NCBI RefSeq assembly: GCF_026151205.1
Contig: NC_087073.1
Coordinates: 9,091,411-9,155,410, forward strand
From: Bolinopsis microptera
Taxonomy: Eukaryota; Ctenophora; Tentaculata; Lobata; Bolinopsidae
Direction of reading: 5' to 3'
Length of the DNA stretch: 64,000 bases
In this document: one piece after another, positions 23,201-38,200 of the stretch
Position numbering within the stretch: position 1 is the first letter of the stretch
Layout of the letters: every line of letters begins with the position of its first letter
Position numbers and translations under genes: made by a program
Notes under the pieces: model-generated
Told to the model about the DNA's origin: nothing
The model's input: the letters and a program-made list of their open reading frames with translations, nothing else
The model's database searches: none

Positions 23201-26200
23201 ATCGCTCAAGGTCTAATAAGCGCGAACTTTGGAGACAAGCTAATCTGTTACATCCTCTACATAATGGCTGGCTTATTTTGATTTAAACTAAGCTGCACGA
23301 CATGTCTGAGTATCTAATGTTTATTATCCTGGTTTTGTTTCATCACGAGAACTGTAATCATTACGTCATAAGTGATGACGTCATGATCTCACTCTGTGTT
23401 GTGTATCATGTTATAGATCAGCAACTAACAACAACACATCATACGTAACTATCTCTAAACAATAGGTAAGTCATGATAAATGTAATTCGATCTGTGACAA
23501 TGGGGCTATTGGACCTTGGTGATTTGTAATTATGTTCCGTCCACAAGACGGGTGGTTATGAACGAAGGATGAATGGCAAAATTAGAAACTTAGGTAACTT
23601 AGGTTCCTGTTTGAGTTTGATTGACATGGGACGGTTACATCATACATAATATGTGGTGATTTCATTGTCACCTGAAGTAGCAAGTTTTTAGTTTGCCAAG
23701 TCAGGCTTCAAGCTGTGTGTAGGATCTATGTTCTATAATTAGAATATAAAACGGTTTAAAACTTGAAGCTCGGCCAAATTTGAAGATAAACTAATTCACA
23801 GCTTGAACGATTAGGGGCAATAGGCATACATATTATATCGGTAAGAAGTTAATCTAATCATGGCCTCGAATTTTCTGAGAGCTTAAGACATTTGGAATAT
23901 GTGCTTCCTCTCTTCTTCCGGTATCATTTTTCAATGAAACCCCCGTTTTATAAATGTAAAATGAGCAGTGAGCATGCGTGAGAGTAATGTGATAACGTTT
24001 GTTTACACTTATAATTTACATAAGTTCACAATTATCCTGGTGCCCGGTCACATGATGCAAGTGGTGTTGGTGTTCAGATGGGTTTGGTCCGGGGCACCGT
24101 GTTACTATGATGTCAGTAACCTGACAGATACTTGCCACTATTCGGCACGAGGCGATGCACTGAGACAGTCAGGCTCGGGCAGGCTAGGCATTCGCTCATG
24201 AGGGGTAAAAAGTCGATCATAGCAGCTATTATACCCTTCTTAGCAGCTATTTCCTCATAGTTAATTCGCTATTTAAATAAGCAGGGCTAGGGTTACATAT
24301 CCACTAAATGGCGTGCATCTCACATGACTATGACGCAGGAAAGGAACGAATTGCAATCAGGAACTGGCCGTCGGCTACTTCAACTCTGAGAAGCGTCTTG
24401 TTTAAGAGCCTTCTTGTATCCTTTGTCCTGTCTCCCTGCCGACTAATGTGCGTATCATCTACTTGAATCCCAGATAGATCTTACCTACTTTCTCATTCAC
24501 ATACCCCAAGATCTCCTCTACCTGTCATCAACCACTGCGGAAAAACCGCGGCTCACCACTCAGCACCGCGGTTTCTGCAGTCTGTAGACTCAAATAATCC
24601 GATATATAACTTGAGGACAGCTCTCACTCTCGGCTAAGTCACAACACATCACAGTAGCGAAACCAACCGAACCTCCCTCTCTCAATTTAAAAATTTGTCC
24701 TGTCCAGATCACAGTCTCCCTCAAAACTGACAGTTTTGTTGAGCTTAAATGTATAATTAGCTGCTGAAAGGGCGGATATTTCTGAAAATACATCCTCGCA
24801 TAATATAATAATAATAGACTTAACGAATACAGCCGGGCAGTAGAATAGTTCCTATAACTCACGTACTCTGTGTGTTAATTCTCCCTTATAATGTACTACA
24901 CAGCTCAATACTATCACATGAGATGAAACTCATAAATATATATGCAGAGAAAGAGCATTGTGCGTTATATTATACTGCGCAGTAGTCAACAATACTGTAC
25001 TTGAAAATATCCACCAATTACTGACTGACTTTCAGTCAGCAATACTCTACTTTAAGGCAGCTGCACTTTAGTGAACCCTAATTATGACTTATGAGTTTAC
25101 TTTCTGGACGGAATCCAGCCTAAAACCTAGTCTGGTTAATAGTTAATAGTACCATGTTTACAGTATACACTGAAGGGGTATCCTAGGAAGTTTCTTGAAC
25201 TTTTAACAGGTACCCCTCATCATTTAACCCTCAATTAAGTTTCCTAACATTCGGCTGAGTCGACCGAGGAGATCGCATAGATCCAATGGATCCTTAGCTA
25301 CTCCCTAGACTGGCCATAAGAGGTAGTACTATATTAATATTATACAAAAAAAGGCTTCATTTGTATTGTTAATCAAAGGTGGACCCCGAGGCAGTATAAT
25401 AAGACTTGGGTGGCCATTCCCATGCACTTCTTTTAGTATAATTAGGTCTAATTAGAGGTAGTACGTTACATTCAAGCAGAGAGTTACACTCACCACCACA
25501 GCGCGAGCCTCCTTATTTGCTGAAATCACGACCCACTAGCAAGTATTGCACGAATTGTCGAGATATCAGGTTACTGTTAATGTCATCTCTCCTCCTCTAC
25601 TGTGGTTAGTGGTTACCGGTTGTATGTATAAGCGGGGTTATTCATTCCAAGACATGTACCGGCAGCGGGCGGTTATCAGTACAATATTATACCCGCCAAG
25701 CATTATCACAATTCTGTTTCCCGGACTAGTAGGTCTTTACAACTAATAATAGTCTGCCACAATACTGATCTGGCAAGGAGGGGAGTTGTGGGGGTAAAGA
25801 CCGACCACTTTCAGGCCATTAGTCCTCGTTATTGCGGATAACGTGTTGCCTAGATACAAGATGTGTTGATGTTAATGTTTGACACGTGCAGTGAGCCCTG
25901 TGTGGTTAGTGGTTATTATTGTGTGGTGTAGTGAGTGGTATCTTTAGCAGGATACATGTTGCGTCATCCTCCCACCACCACTGACCACTATGAGAACAAA
26001 CCTTATCCAAAGTTTATGTAAACTAAAAATGTTGTGCCACGCACTGTTACTTGTCGGTAATACTACTGAATCTGAGGAACTTGGGCATTTACTGCCTCTA
26101 CGTCCAGGGAAATAGATATCAAGTTTGTGATCTACGAAATAGTTTACATTTCCACAGAAACGTGACTTTAGTAAAGAGTACAGTTCTGCTTCAATTAGCA

Positions 26201-29200
26201 GACTGTCTTGCAGGGTTATCTGAGCTTGTACTGCTAGTATTATTAGCCTGCTACGAGCAATATAAAATATAATATACAATACAACACTATCACCGTCAAT
26301 TGTATTTTAGCACTCATCGCCTAAACTCTGAACTCCAATTAGGGTGGTAGGTCAGGAGACAAGTCACTCCACTGCCAACTTCCTGTTTTACCAGATCCGT
26401 ATCTTGCCACTTCCTCCAACACCGCCTCCCTGCAGTTAGCTTTATAAAGTGCTAATAACAAAATAGCGCCCTGTAACTGGCGTGTCGAGTTGTCCAGACT
26501 CACAGGAAAGATCTGAAGAATGTCACTAATTGTTGTTTATCCCCCTGAGACTGCTAAAGTTGTCATCTGTTTGACCTGATTTAACTATAACATGTTTGTG
26601 CCAACTCTCCGCATGCTTTGCATTCTTCTGAACAGCATATTATTCAGTTTAACGGAGTACTAGCCCGATAATATGAGCTGTTTTAACTAAGGGTTGGCAA
26701 GCCAGTTACTATAGAGCGTGCTAGTTCCCTTGACACTTTGGCAAGGTAGGAGAAGGAAGACACTAAAACACGTACTTACCATGTGATTATCTCTAGAGAA
26801 CGTATCTCAATACTGCGGAAAAGACAGCACGTAGAAAACTTATTGAGGACCACGTATTTGGCATAGGACAATGAGATCAATACCATACAATCAGTGTACA
26901 TTCTTGACAGCGGCCTCGTGGTTATTGCACCAAACCAAGTCATTGAGAGTTGTGCAGTACCTGCTATTAGGGGCTTTTAAAAGGTCTTTGGTCGTGATCT
27001 TTAGATCTACGTGACGGACGGGTCTCGAAACTCGATCGACAGGTATCAAGTTTCCCAGTAAACATTATTCGTTAATATACCTACATCTTTTTAAGTGCAC
27101 CAGCTGCATCTTAGCTGAACTCTCTCGAATATTATACACGGTGTAATTATGGATAAGATATACTCGAAATTTGAATTAGAGAGTCTGACTTATTATATTC
27201 ACTAGCACGTTATAGTATTAGTATCCGGCCTTGTACGTGACTCAAAAATGATGTATACCAGAAATGAGTGGAGGTATTATGACAGTTTTAATTTAGTAAG
27301 ACAGTATGTCTCGCAGCATGCAAGACGATTAGGGGCCCCCTAATTGGTAATCCATTAAATAGATGGGATCCACTCTTTCCACTACGTTTTGCTATTGTGG
27401 TCCTTTGCAAGCAATCAGTCACCTGTACACATGTGTTATTGTGTATGTTGATCAAGCTGTGTGTTTATGTGATTTACCAGAATACATTATACATGTTACT
27501 GAGTGCATGCTGGTGAGAGTATGTTGGTATGTTTACCCCTAGGGTTAAATATCTAAATATCTTTAAAATGTTTTGCTTCAATGACAGCCACAGCTGTAGA
27601 CTTTGACTCAAACTTGGGAGGTAAGGTCGCAATATTGTTGAGTAAAATGTGGAGATCTTGGTTATTCACGTTTTATTGAACACCTTGAGCTCATCAACCA
27701 TCTAATTTAGCTGTAGTGGGTTTAGAAACGCAGACATTTATAATCAAGATTTTGCTCTGAAAGATAATGCATGTATTGCTGATATTAGCTTTGCTATTGC
27801 AGTGTGAAAGTTGCAGGCTAGGTCACAGGACTGAGATGATCGATGTTATCTATAGATTGCAAGGAAATTTAGATCACACTATTTAAAAATAAATCGAAAC
27901 CTCAAACCTGAAGTTGAGCATTTACGTCAGATATCAGAGGTCATAGGTCACAGGTCATGTGATTTGGCCTTTGAAATTAACCTGAACATAATGCGTGACC
28001 TGGCATGATGGAAATTCTAGATCTCTCCGTATATTTAACTATCGCTTCCCAAGAGTCAACCTTGTCCGTATCTTATTTCCCAGGAATCGAGACGGTCACA
28101 GAATTGCACAGTGAATAGATCGATAGAATTTGGAATATGATTTATTAGCTTCTGACGCAAGCAATGAGAAATTCGTTTTAAATTCCACTGAGAACACAGA
28201 ACAATCTCCGGCATCCCAGCCTAGCCCGATATATTGTGATACAAGGTGCCACTTTCTCACGGGGAGTTTAGTTCGCTACTTATCGGTTAGCATTAAAGTG
28301 CATGATCTGTAACAATCAAGTTCACTCAAGTAAAACTTAGTTTCAACATGTATCCACTTCTGAAGCTGGATCAATGGTAATAGAATCTCCTTTGTAGCGC
28401 CCAATCCAGTGTCAGAGTTGTTCTTGCTGAAGTTTAAACATGAGGTATTGAAGACACGGCCTGGAGAAAATACGGTTAAACTTTAGCCATCCAGTACTTG
28501 ATTTGAGATTTTCTCACAGATTGTGAACGTAAAGACGGCTGTCTGGAATAACACCATCAAGTATACTGTTGACATATTATGTAGTCTGAATATTGTTCAG
28601 CGTTACTCTTATTCTACCGGAACCAAACTGTACATATAAACACACAAGCATAATAATATATGTATGCATTATACCGACTACACGAAGTTGTACTTGTAAA
28701 AAGTAATGTAAACACATAATGATATTATGTACTTCAGTCTACAGTTTGCATGGTACTCAATTGAGGGTATAGTACAGTAAGCGTCAGATTAGTTGACCCG
28801 CGCGGTCCACACTTTACAGGACGTGTAATGTGATATCGGGTAATGTGATAGCTGACTATTATTAGCTCCCACGGGTTAGGCTATTGTTTCATGTACTGTA
28901 ATAATTATCCTTTAAATAGTCTTTTCAGACTAAGTTAGGTTGATAGCTAACGTTAGTTTTAGCCTATTACTCAATAGTAAACATGTCGGGTGATATTGGC
29001 GTCCGGTGGATGACTTTCCGTAGCCCATCGACGTTTTAATAAAAAATTATGGTCTTAAATTTGCCTCGATAAGTCCATCCAATCAGCTGTGACAAATAAA
29101 TGTCCCTAACATTCAAAAATGATGACAAATATCGACTCATCACTAATTTAGGAAAATGATAACGCTAGCGATGATGGATTAGCTTTGCCATGTGCAACTT

Positions 29201-32200
29201 TGCTCAATACCGATATTAGCAGTCGAATTAACACATTGACATTTCCCAACTTTTCTAATACCTGAACTGTTCAAACCCTGATATATGGAACAGCGGACTT
29301 GCCTTTTTTAGGTAGGTTCAAAGATCTGTTGCAGTGCAGTTTAAAGCTGTTCACCACTTTAAAAACAAATGTTATTGTGTTACACCATTAAACAATACCA
29401 TAAAGCTTTGTATCGCTACAAGCATGCAACTCAATGTGTTACCAGCACAACAGTGTGTAGTGTGTGTTCTACACTATTGTTTCACTGCCGCAAGTCAAAC
29501 ACAAACAAAACACCCCAATACACCTAACAAAGCGCCACAATACAAGGCACTTCCCCCGACGCAGCACACGTGCACTTCTCCTCTACTTCCCACACTTCTG
29601 CCACCTCTCTGGTCCCCATTGGGGGTCTGTCCGTGTGTGTACAGCACAGACAAGTAGGAAATACCTCTCCTATTCAAACAGCACGTGGGCATGTGAGATA
29701 AAGTGTGTAGTAGGGTGAGTAAGTCTCAGGGTGAGTGGTTCTGTCTGGTAAAACAAGGATTTAGACAAGACTCCATGTCCCTAACCGTCAAACATGTCTA
29801 GAGAGAGAGAAGGAGGGAGGGAAAGAAGGAGGGAGAGAGGAGGTTTACATTTTGAAGTGGTTCCTTGTACTGTGTAAATATTATGTTATGCTTTACTAAG
29901 AAAGCCTGAGTTATAGTATAATTACTGAATATATCAATGCTTGCTTTGTCTGAGAAAGTTTATATCCAGTTACAATATGAGTCTTGAAGTTACGTAAATG
30001 ATTGAAACTTTCTGGCTGAATCAGAGACTGCAAGGTTGGTTGCCAGCTTACAGCTCTTCAATCGTCACTAAACCTAAACTGAGAGGGTGTGTGTGGTGAG
30101 AGCATGAGCTCATCTCCTCCCTAAATAATAACCTGGTACATTATATATTATATAAATTATTAATATTACATTATACTAAGAGTAAATTGTAAACAGCAGG
30201 GAATGTTCCAGTAACACAGTCTGAGACTAACAGTCACTAACAAGGCTCTAGTTGAGAGTTCTATAAACTGTACCTCTCTCTATAAGCTGTAACCTCTCCA
30301 CACCAATTAGATAAGCTTGTGTCTCCGGGTTACACCCATTTTAGCGGTCACCCCGGCCTTACATTCGCACTGTTTTAGCAGTGTGTTTGTAGCGAACTGT
30401 TTTGTAACTTCACGTTTAGTTTATTAAGGGACTGTCATGATGTGTTAATGAGAGCTCGGTTTTAAAAATTGAACTCCTGCGGTGGTGAGGGACAGTCTAG
30501 ATGGATTTTAAACTTGTCGAGAGTTCAGATACCTGAACTGTCGGTGATATAGAAAATTTACGATAAGTTGTTACTCAGTAATACTGGACATCATTACGTG
30601 ATGCCATAACAAAAACCAAAACCGAATTTGTTTGGTTTTGTATCATATCAGAGACTGTAAAATCCGTATTGGAATATTATTTATGAGTCGCATAGTTGAA
30701 ATGTTTTCTTGGGTAAATTTCTATTAATCCCGTTTGATAGTTTGATGCGATAAGGGAAAGGCTCTTATCAGGAGAGGAATTATCATAGACTCAAAGAGCT
30801 GTTATAAATGGCCTGGTGTACGGAGTAGCCAGGCCCTGAATTTCATATGGATGGCCGTAAATATCATGAGTACTAAAGTAAAGCATAGAATTACACACAT
30901 AGTTATTTTAATTAACTATTAAACCCTTTCATCTCAACCCAGCAGCGGTTAACAGTGCGGTGTATCTCCAACACCGCACTATATTATAATATGTACATGA
31001 AGTTCAGTAGCTTGTGGTTTGTGATACTAAAGGATTAATGGTATAAATGACGAATGTAACTTCTCAGGAAACTAGTGTAACCGCTGCTTTAAATGGAATG
31101 TAGCGATTGTTATTGGCCATCCTCTGAGGATCAACTATTTCAGCGCTCTTCATAACAGAGAGAGAGAGACTAATTTAGCTCATGTCTCCAAAGAGAGACT
31201 TGTTTAGCATATGTCTAGCTCAAGTCTACACTGTACGGCTTCAGACAGAAGAAGCACGGTTAGTTTGTGGTATTTTCAACTGACAGCTCCCAGCACAATG
31301 CACAGTTTGGGAATATTGGGGGATACCAGGTTTAGTGTACCGCGCAAGTTTAGTGTAGGGAGTATACCACATGTAGTATATCTACCCCGTGTCATTTACC
31401 CAGTTACTGAGACTGACATTTGATTTTACTGTTATCTGGGACTGGGTGGTTTGGGAGTACCCTGCAGCTGGAGGCGGGTAATTATCTTTTCATCAGCTCT
31501 CTCTCTCTCTCTCTTCTTTGTCTGATGAGAGGTCCAATCTATCGTAGATATTCATTATGAGTAGTGAGTACTAATGAAGGCAGTCCAGAGTTCGACTTTC
31601 TGATTATTATTCATTACTTCCTTTGTCTCGCAAATTGGGCCTAACCGATATCAAAATTAGGGTTGCTTTGTCTGGATGCAAATACGCAGGCTAATATGGG
31701 CAATAGAACGAGAAAGTTCGGTCCTTACTCCCCATGCATACCTTGAATACTTCCAAGTTATCTTGTCCAGGTATCGGACGTCAATACAGCCTGGGAAACT
31801 GGAGGGAACTTCGGTCAGGGACCCGATTAGATTTAGTGGAATTTTGAGACTTGTATTTTATTGTAAGTTATTTTACCCGGAAGAAAGTGTAGCGGTGAGC
31901 TCTGAAGAGACATAACACGGCTGTGGTATCCACTGGTGCAACATGGTGCAACATGGTGCAACATGGTGCAATATGGCACAACATGGTGCATTAAATACGG
32001 GGGTATTTGAGAAACCCTAGACTGTATTTACAAAAGGATCCGTTCCGCTTATTTTAGGAAGGCGGTAAATACTAAAAGGTGTTTACGGCTGAATAAACAT
32101 TCATCTAACTTTCATCTGGGGTGTCAATAAAGCTTTTTAAAGGACATTGTTGATATCTTTATCGTATTAGGATTGAGGACAACGTTCTTAAAGTTTAAGG

Positions 32201-35200
32201 GAACAAATTTTCTAGTATAATTATCTACAAAAACCGTGTTGAGTGGTTTTTATTTCAGTCTTGGGTTGAAAGAAACCAGTGGAAAGTTTGAACAGAACTT
32301 GAGTGAAGGGCTAGGGTGTTGACGTCGCTAAACAGCAGAAATTAGCGGGAAACTGGATATCTGGCTTCCCGAAGTCGCAGCAACCCATGTTTAACAGTTT
32401 GTTAAGATATTTGTTGGGCAGGTCAGCCGGTCGTAACAGTCAGTAAATCTCTGGTGGGTATGAAGCCCTGACTGCACACCCCTCTCTAAATCTTATAGTT
32501 TCGAGGATTCTACTGCAAGCTCAAATTAACCACGAGAAAAGAAAATTCTCGAGCGGATTTATAGAATTTCTATAATTAATTTAAAATCAGGTTCAATTAG
32601 AAGTTCAGGAAGGCTCTTTTACTTCTGCTTTATTATTTCAGTGCGAGGGCTTGAGAAATGTCACTAGCTTGAGAAATGTCACTAGCTTTTAACACATTCG
32701 CCGAGAATGCGATTAAAGTGTGCTCACCGAGAGAGCAAGGTAGCGGAGGCAGCTCTCTTGCTTAGGAATGAAAACCAATCACTAATCAGTAATCATGCAG
32801 AGTAATTATCAGAAATGTAAAATATGCTATCGAATTTCAAATGCCGATTTAGATCGCATGATTGAATATTTATTTAATCGCTGGATCTGGTTAAAGTTGA
32901 AGCCGGCACACGCCGTGTAGATCATAGCTCCTTCCCGGGCCGGGTCTCTCCTACATTCTGCATGGACCAATCATTATAATTTCATGCTATCTGTGACTAC
33001 TCAGCAGCTCCTGACCACAGCCTGTCACGTGACGTACCCCTTCCACCTGATTGGCCTGCTGACAGTCACGTGATTACTAAGGCCGTGTTTGATTGGTGGA
33101 CGTGCGAGAGTCTAGCTAGCCTGTCTTGAGTTAGCCTTGTCAGTGGTGTATAATTAGGATCATTAAGCGTTTGCAGGGGAGATGCTGGCTGTATTTGTCA
33201 TCTTACTCATTATGACAAGTCGGTCCGACCGTACGCTGACCACGTGTCCTTATCTCTGCCAATCAGACCCAGATAATGGGTCACGTGACCCGATAATGAG
33301 CCCCGACGAGGGATTGTAATTGAAGTGATTACAAGCAGGTTATTAATAATGGGAGGTAGTTATTCCTTGTTAACTGGTCTCACTAACACTGACAATATCG
33401 TCAGTTCAACTTACAGACCCTCGTCAGATACAAACTGATACAAACATGAGTTGAACCAAGGTAGTAGGACAGATATAGCAGAACATTGCTCGGTCTAATC
33501 TCATAATACAGTTACACTGAATGGTTCATAATTTACTAATAGTCATAGTCATTATAGGTTTATAGTCATTATACGAAGCTTTCTGTCTGATAGAAGATGA
33601 TTGAATCTCAATTCTAACACGAGAATCTTTGTACTCACACTTTATTTCAATCTAGCAGTGGTCGCCATATAACTGGAGTTTGAGCATTAATAAACGCTCC
33701 GTTTGAAAAATAGCATCATGATTCATGTATTTATCACATCGTGTACAACAAGATTATTTCTAAAGAGGCAAGTTAGAGTTAGTGTTTCAAGTTTGATTGT
33801 CTCTCCGTACGTATCAAGTTTGACGCAGTATTAAGTTTCAAGGACTTGACATATCACATAGCACTATTGTTACCAGTAATGTTACCTTTTTACAACACCA
33901 CATTGAATACAAAGTGTATGTCCTTAGTAATCGGACCACGCACGTGAATAATAATATATGACATACCATTATTACCATGCGCTGCAATAGGATGCATCAA
34001 CTTTTATACATGAACTATGCTAAAGATATCCTGACATGATGTTGATCATGTATTGTATGTGACAAGTGTCAAGGGGGATATGTAGGTTCCGGTAATCTAA
34101 TTACAATGTCTTGTTTATAGGAAATCTAATTAATGGACAGGAAGGCTTGTAGAATTTTGTCAAAAGTTATAACCCATCCTTAACACAAGTGATCGGAATT
34201 CAAACTAGGTCCCGCCTGTTTCAAATTATAAACAATCTTATTGAAACATAATTTAACATTCCATGGTGTACGGAATGTACAGAAGATGATATCGCGTTTA
34301 ACTGCCACTCACTTGTCACAGTGACTTATCACATTTAGTTTTAATGTTCTACTCGACACACCTTGATACGATTCAATGTAGGTTAATTATACAAAAGTAT
34401 TTGTAGTTTGTAGTAAAACTGCGCAGCTACATATCAATATCTACACACTGTTACATACTGTTCGACCCTGTAAATTAGTGTCCCTTGACAAACATTGAAA
34501 TCTGCCCAGCGAATAATTAAGTTTGGTAAGCATTCATTTTCATTAAGTTTAGACCAACAGAAAAACTTGATGTTAAAAGAATGTCTTCGTCATGACTTTC
34601 TGTCGCAAGAGATTCCACAGTATTAATGTCAATAATACGCATGGAGCGTGACTAATCTTGACGGAGTGCAACTTGAACAATTTGTGTTTTTACACATGGC
34701 CACATCTGATATTTCACCAAGGAATGTGCTTGGCGCCTCGATACGATACACGTGAACATGAATGATTTGATCTGATAGAGCTATCAACGACACGTGTTTG
34801 CTTGCTAGATATCAGTGACAACTGACAGGATATGGATCAAGTTTGACTTCTGTGGTTACGGCTCACGTTCAATGATTCGATTGAACATAATGCCTTTAGA
34901 AGTTAGTTAGGTTGTACGTTGTAGGGCAAGGAATCGAAGATAAGGAAATATCCGTGCAGATACTCTTACAAATATAGTCCACATTGAACCCAATATTAGT
35001 GGTGAGTTAGTGTACCTTGTCTTTGTTACTGAGCAACCATCTGTCCCGCCGTGAACCGCTGAGAGTATATGTATAATATTCCTTGCCTTTGTGGTGGACT
35101 CTTGAGAGGCAACTTTCAAACGAATTGAAGTGCATGTTTGGCACGCGCGATGACATTTTTTAGAATTATTGGCGCGCGCGCCATATTTACGGCGCGTGCG

Positions 35201-38200
35201 CGTCAGCGATCGATATAATATATGTATCAACTTGATAACATGCACCAGAATGTGTGTGTGTGTGTCTGTCTGTGTGTAATTTCCGAACGGTTATACAAAA
35301 AAACGGTAAGAGTTACGGGACTGGTTTTTTCGGTATAGTGCGGACAAAACTCTGATGAAGCCCATAAGCAAATTTTTAAAAAATTGGCCGGTGGTAAGTG
35401 GTTTAATTGACGGTTTTGTACCACAAATGTTGCATAAAATGACTTGAGCAGAACGGCAAGAGTTACGGGGCTTGCTCTCTATATCTCATTACTGTATAAT
35501 ATGTAGCTGCATTTAAGTAGCGTCTTAATTGCGTTAGCCCGGGAAGATTCGCTGTAATGTAATACCATAAGCTTATTAGGGGAGGGGGACTGTTAGTGTT
35601 TGGGGTCTGTTTGGACTGCAGAGAGAGAGAGTTCATACGAAAATGTTATGCGTGTTTTCAAATATAATATGCGGGTGTGGTGCGGAGTTAACAAGGGTTA
35701 ATTTCTATAACGATTTAAATAAAAATAGAAAGCGGTTCAAGACGGGAGTGATGAGGTGTAATACTCGGTGTTCAGACCTTATGATCATGGAATGTGGTGC
35801 CTCATGGCTAATAATGACTTAATTATCCACAAAAATTAACTGATTATGAGATTATTGTTTAAGAAACTATTGGGTCACCTAATGCGGGTTTTGACTCAGC
35901 GGGTAATTACTCCTACCCTTTTTAACTGCGGCAGTGAAATCCCGGCCGAAGGCCCGGTTACACTAGTATATAATATTCGCGTGCGTGATGATGTCGAGTG
36001 ACAACATGGTCCGTCACAAGGCTGACATTTTCGTTATAAATTAGGGTTGGTCTCAATGAATTAAGGACTTATGGGTTGTTTTTCGTCTTATCGCTTTCAA
36101 GATTGCTCAGATTTTAGAGCCTCAATTGGGATTCGCCTATTTCACCGCGAGAGTCGCTAGGATGAAGGATCTGTGAATTCCAGAGCACAATTGGATATAA
36201 TGCGCTTGGATCTGATAGATTTGTATAGCTATGGGTTCCAATTAAGAGCTTATCTTTGTGGCAACTGGACTTGACAATTCTGTGAATTGTTAGTATTAGC
36301 TTTGAGTTTTATAATTCCTGTCTGGAGGACTCCGGTTCTAGATATACCTCACCTGAGCGCAAATAGACAATAGGCCCATCTATTATATGTATTAGGGAGA
36401 CGGTTACCACATGATACGTGAACCAATAAGACATGTCATTAATTTGCGTCAAATTTGATTCTTTAAGCTGTCTTTCTTTCTTAGTCCGATGGCCTCCCCA
36501 CATAAGTAATCCAATCATTAGCATGCATCGTTGTAAGAAATGATTAGAAGTAGATTATTAGAAGTAGATTATTAGAAGTAGATTATTAGAAGTAGATTAT
36601 TAGAAGTAGATTATTAGAAGTAGATTATTAGAAGTAATGACTGATACCCTGTACAGTGTACAGCGAATTCAGCCGTCCAAATAAAATAGTCCATAATTAA
36701 CCCAACCTATTAATCTAAACAATTAATTTTTGCTAGCAATTAATCCTGTCTTTGGACCCAAAAATCCGCGAAAATTTGCGCAGCGAAATTGATTGCTGTT
36801 AACTCATTGAATCATTTGATTCCGAAAATAGGTGCCCTAAAAATATCTGGTTTTACAATTTACAGTCTCCTCTTTATATTGGATGTTTCCGAAACTGTGA
36901 CAGTCATTTAAATCATGTCCTTTAAAAAAATCAGGTTTCCTTCTTTTGCCACCCACTGGGAGTATTTTGTACCCCAATGATTTTTTTTTGTCTTCCGAAC
37001 GATCAATTCTCCGTAATCATTCAACATGATTTCGGCAGAATTAGGGAAGCCCAGCACAACTCTGGAGAATTTCACGGATAGATATTGGGTGAAGCTTCAC
37101 CGTTATGTTATGTTCTGTGGAATTCTACAGCGGGTTCTAAAGAGATCTGTAGTGTGTCGGGAGCCACCCCGAATATTAAGAAAGATAAATACTGACGCAC
37201 AAATGTAAGAGATTTTGTTAGTTCTGATGAAATTTACATTCTGTAGTAATCCTTCAACTTCCCTATGATTAAGATTTAATCAAATCCATTTAAAATGGTT
37301 ATCAGAATTGAGTCTCTGTGCTTCACAATAATTGAAATGCAATGTCGTATGTAAAGAATTGTTCGAATTAAAAAAGGAGTTTAGATCGGAAATCTGGTGG
37401 ATGCGATAAGTTCAAAATATGTCTCTACATTAAAAACGCCATAAAAAGTTATTTCAAAATGGCAAGGGTTTGTTCACGGTTCAACACCCCCTCGAAAGTT
37501 CGGTCACGAGTCTTAGTTTGTGTTCTTCTTCGTAGGGGGCTGTGGTCAAGATGACCACCAAAAGATAGAGCCATAGAGTAATAAGTGGAATATAAAAGTT
37601 CGACTTTTAATTTTTCAGTTTTCAGTTTAGCATTGGATGGTGTTGGTATCGTTCTCTATCTCCTTGTATTCTGAGACACGAGATATTTCTGTGGTAAAAC
37701 CAACATTCTAAGATGTAGTCTGTTGGTCTTGTCATTCAGAGTTGAGGTCGATAGCGTTTAGTAACTTCTCGCTAAGTTTTGTGTGGCGTGTGCGTACTGC
37801 GTGGTGAGGTCACTATTTTGATTTACCATAGGCTCACCTACCTATGTCACCTATACTGTATAGCTCATATTATATGAACTGTTTGTTAGATTTGAGTCTA
37901 AGAGCTCCTTTTGCTGCTTCTTATTCTATCACTAGATCGATGGGAATGATTCCTGTGGCGATGTTTAGATCCGCACCAGGAGTGGAAGGTAACCCTCCCA
38001 AATGTTCCCTAGCCGTTCTGCGTTGCTTACTGAATCCCCCCGTTGGCTAGTTCCTGACTGTTTCTGTCTCTGTAGTGAACTCCTGAGGCAGCGTCTTTTA
38101 ATGGAGACAGGACTGCTGACCTGAAAATAATTATACGGTGCACTGCCGCAACAGAGGGTAATAATATTCCGTTGAAACATCCAATTCTCAGAAAAGGCGG

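Noticed and set aside
36543-36636. Possible CRISPR-like array
   Set aside because: The 14-bp units are directly contiguous without spacers, in animal DNA; it is a minisatellite.
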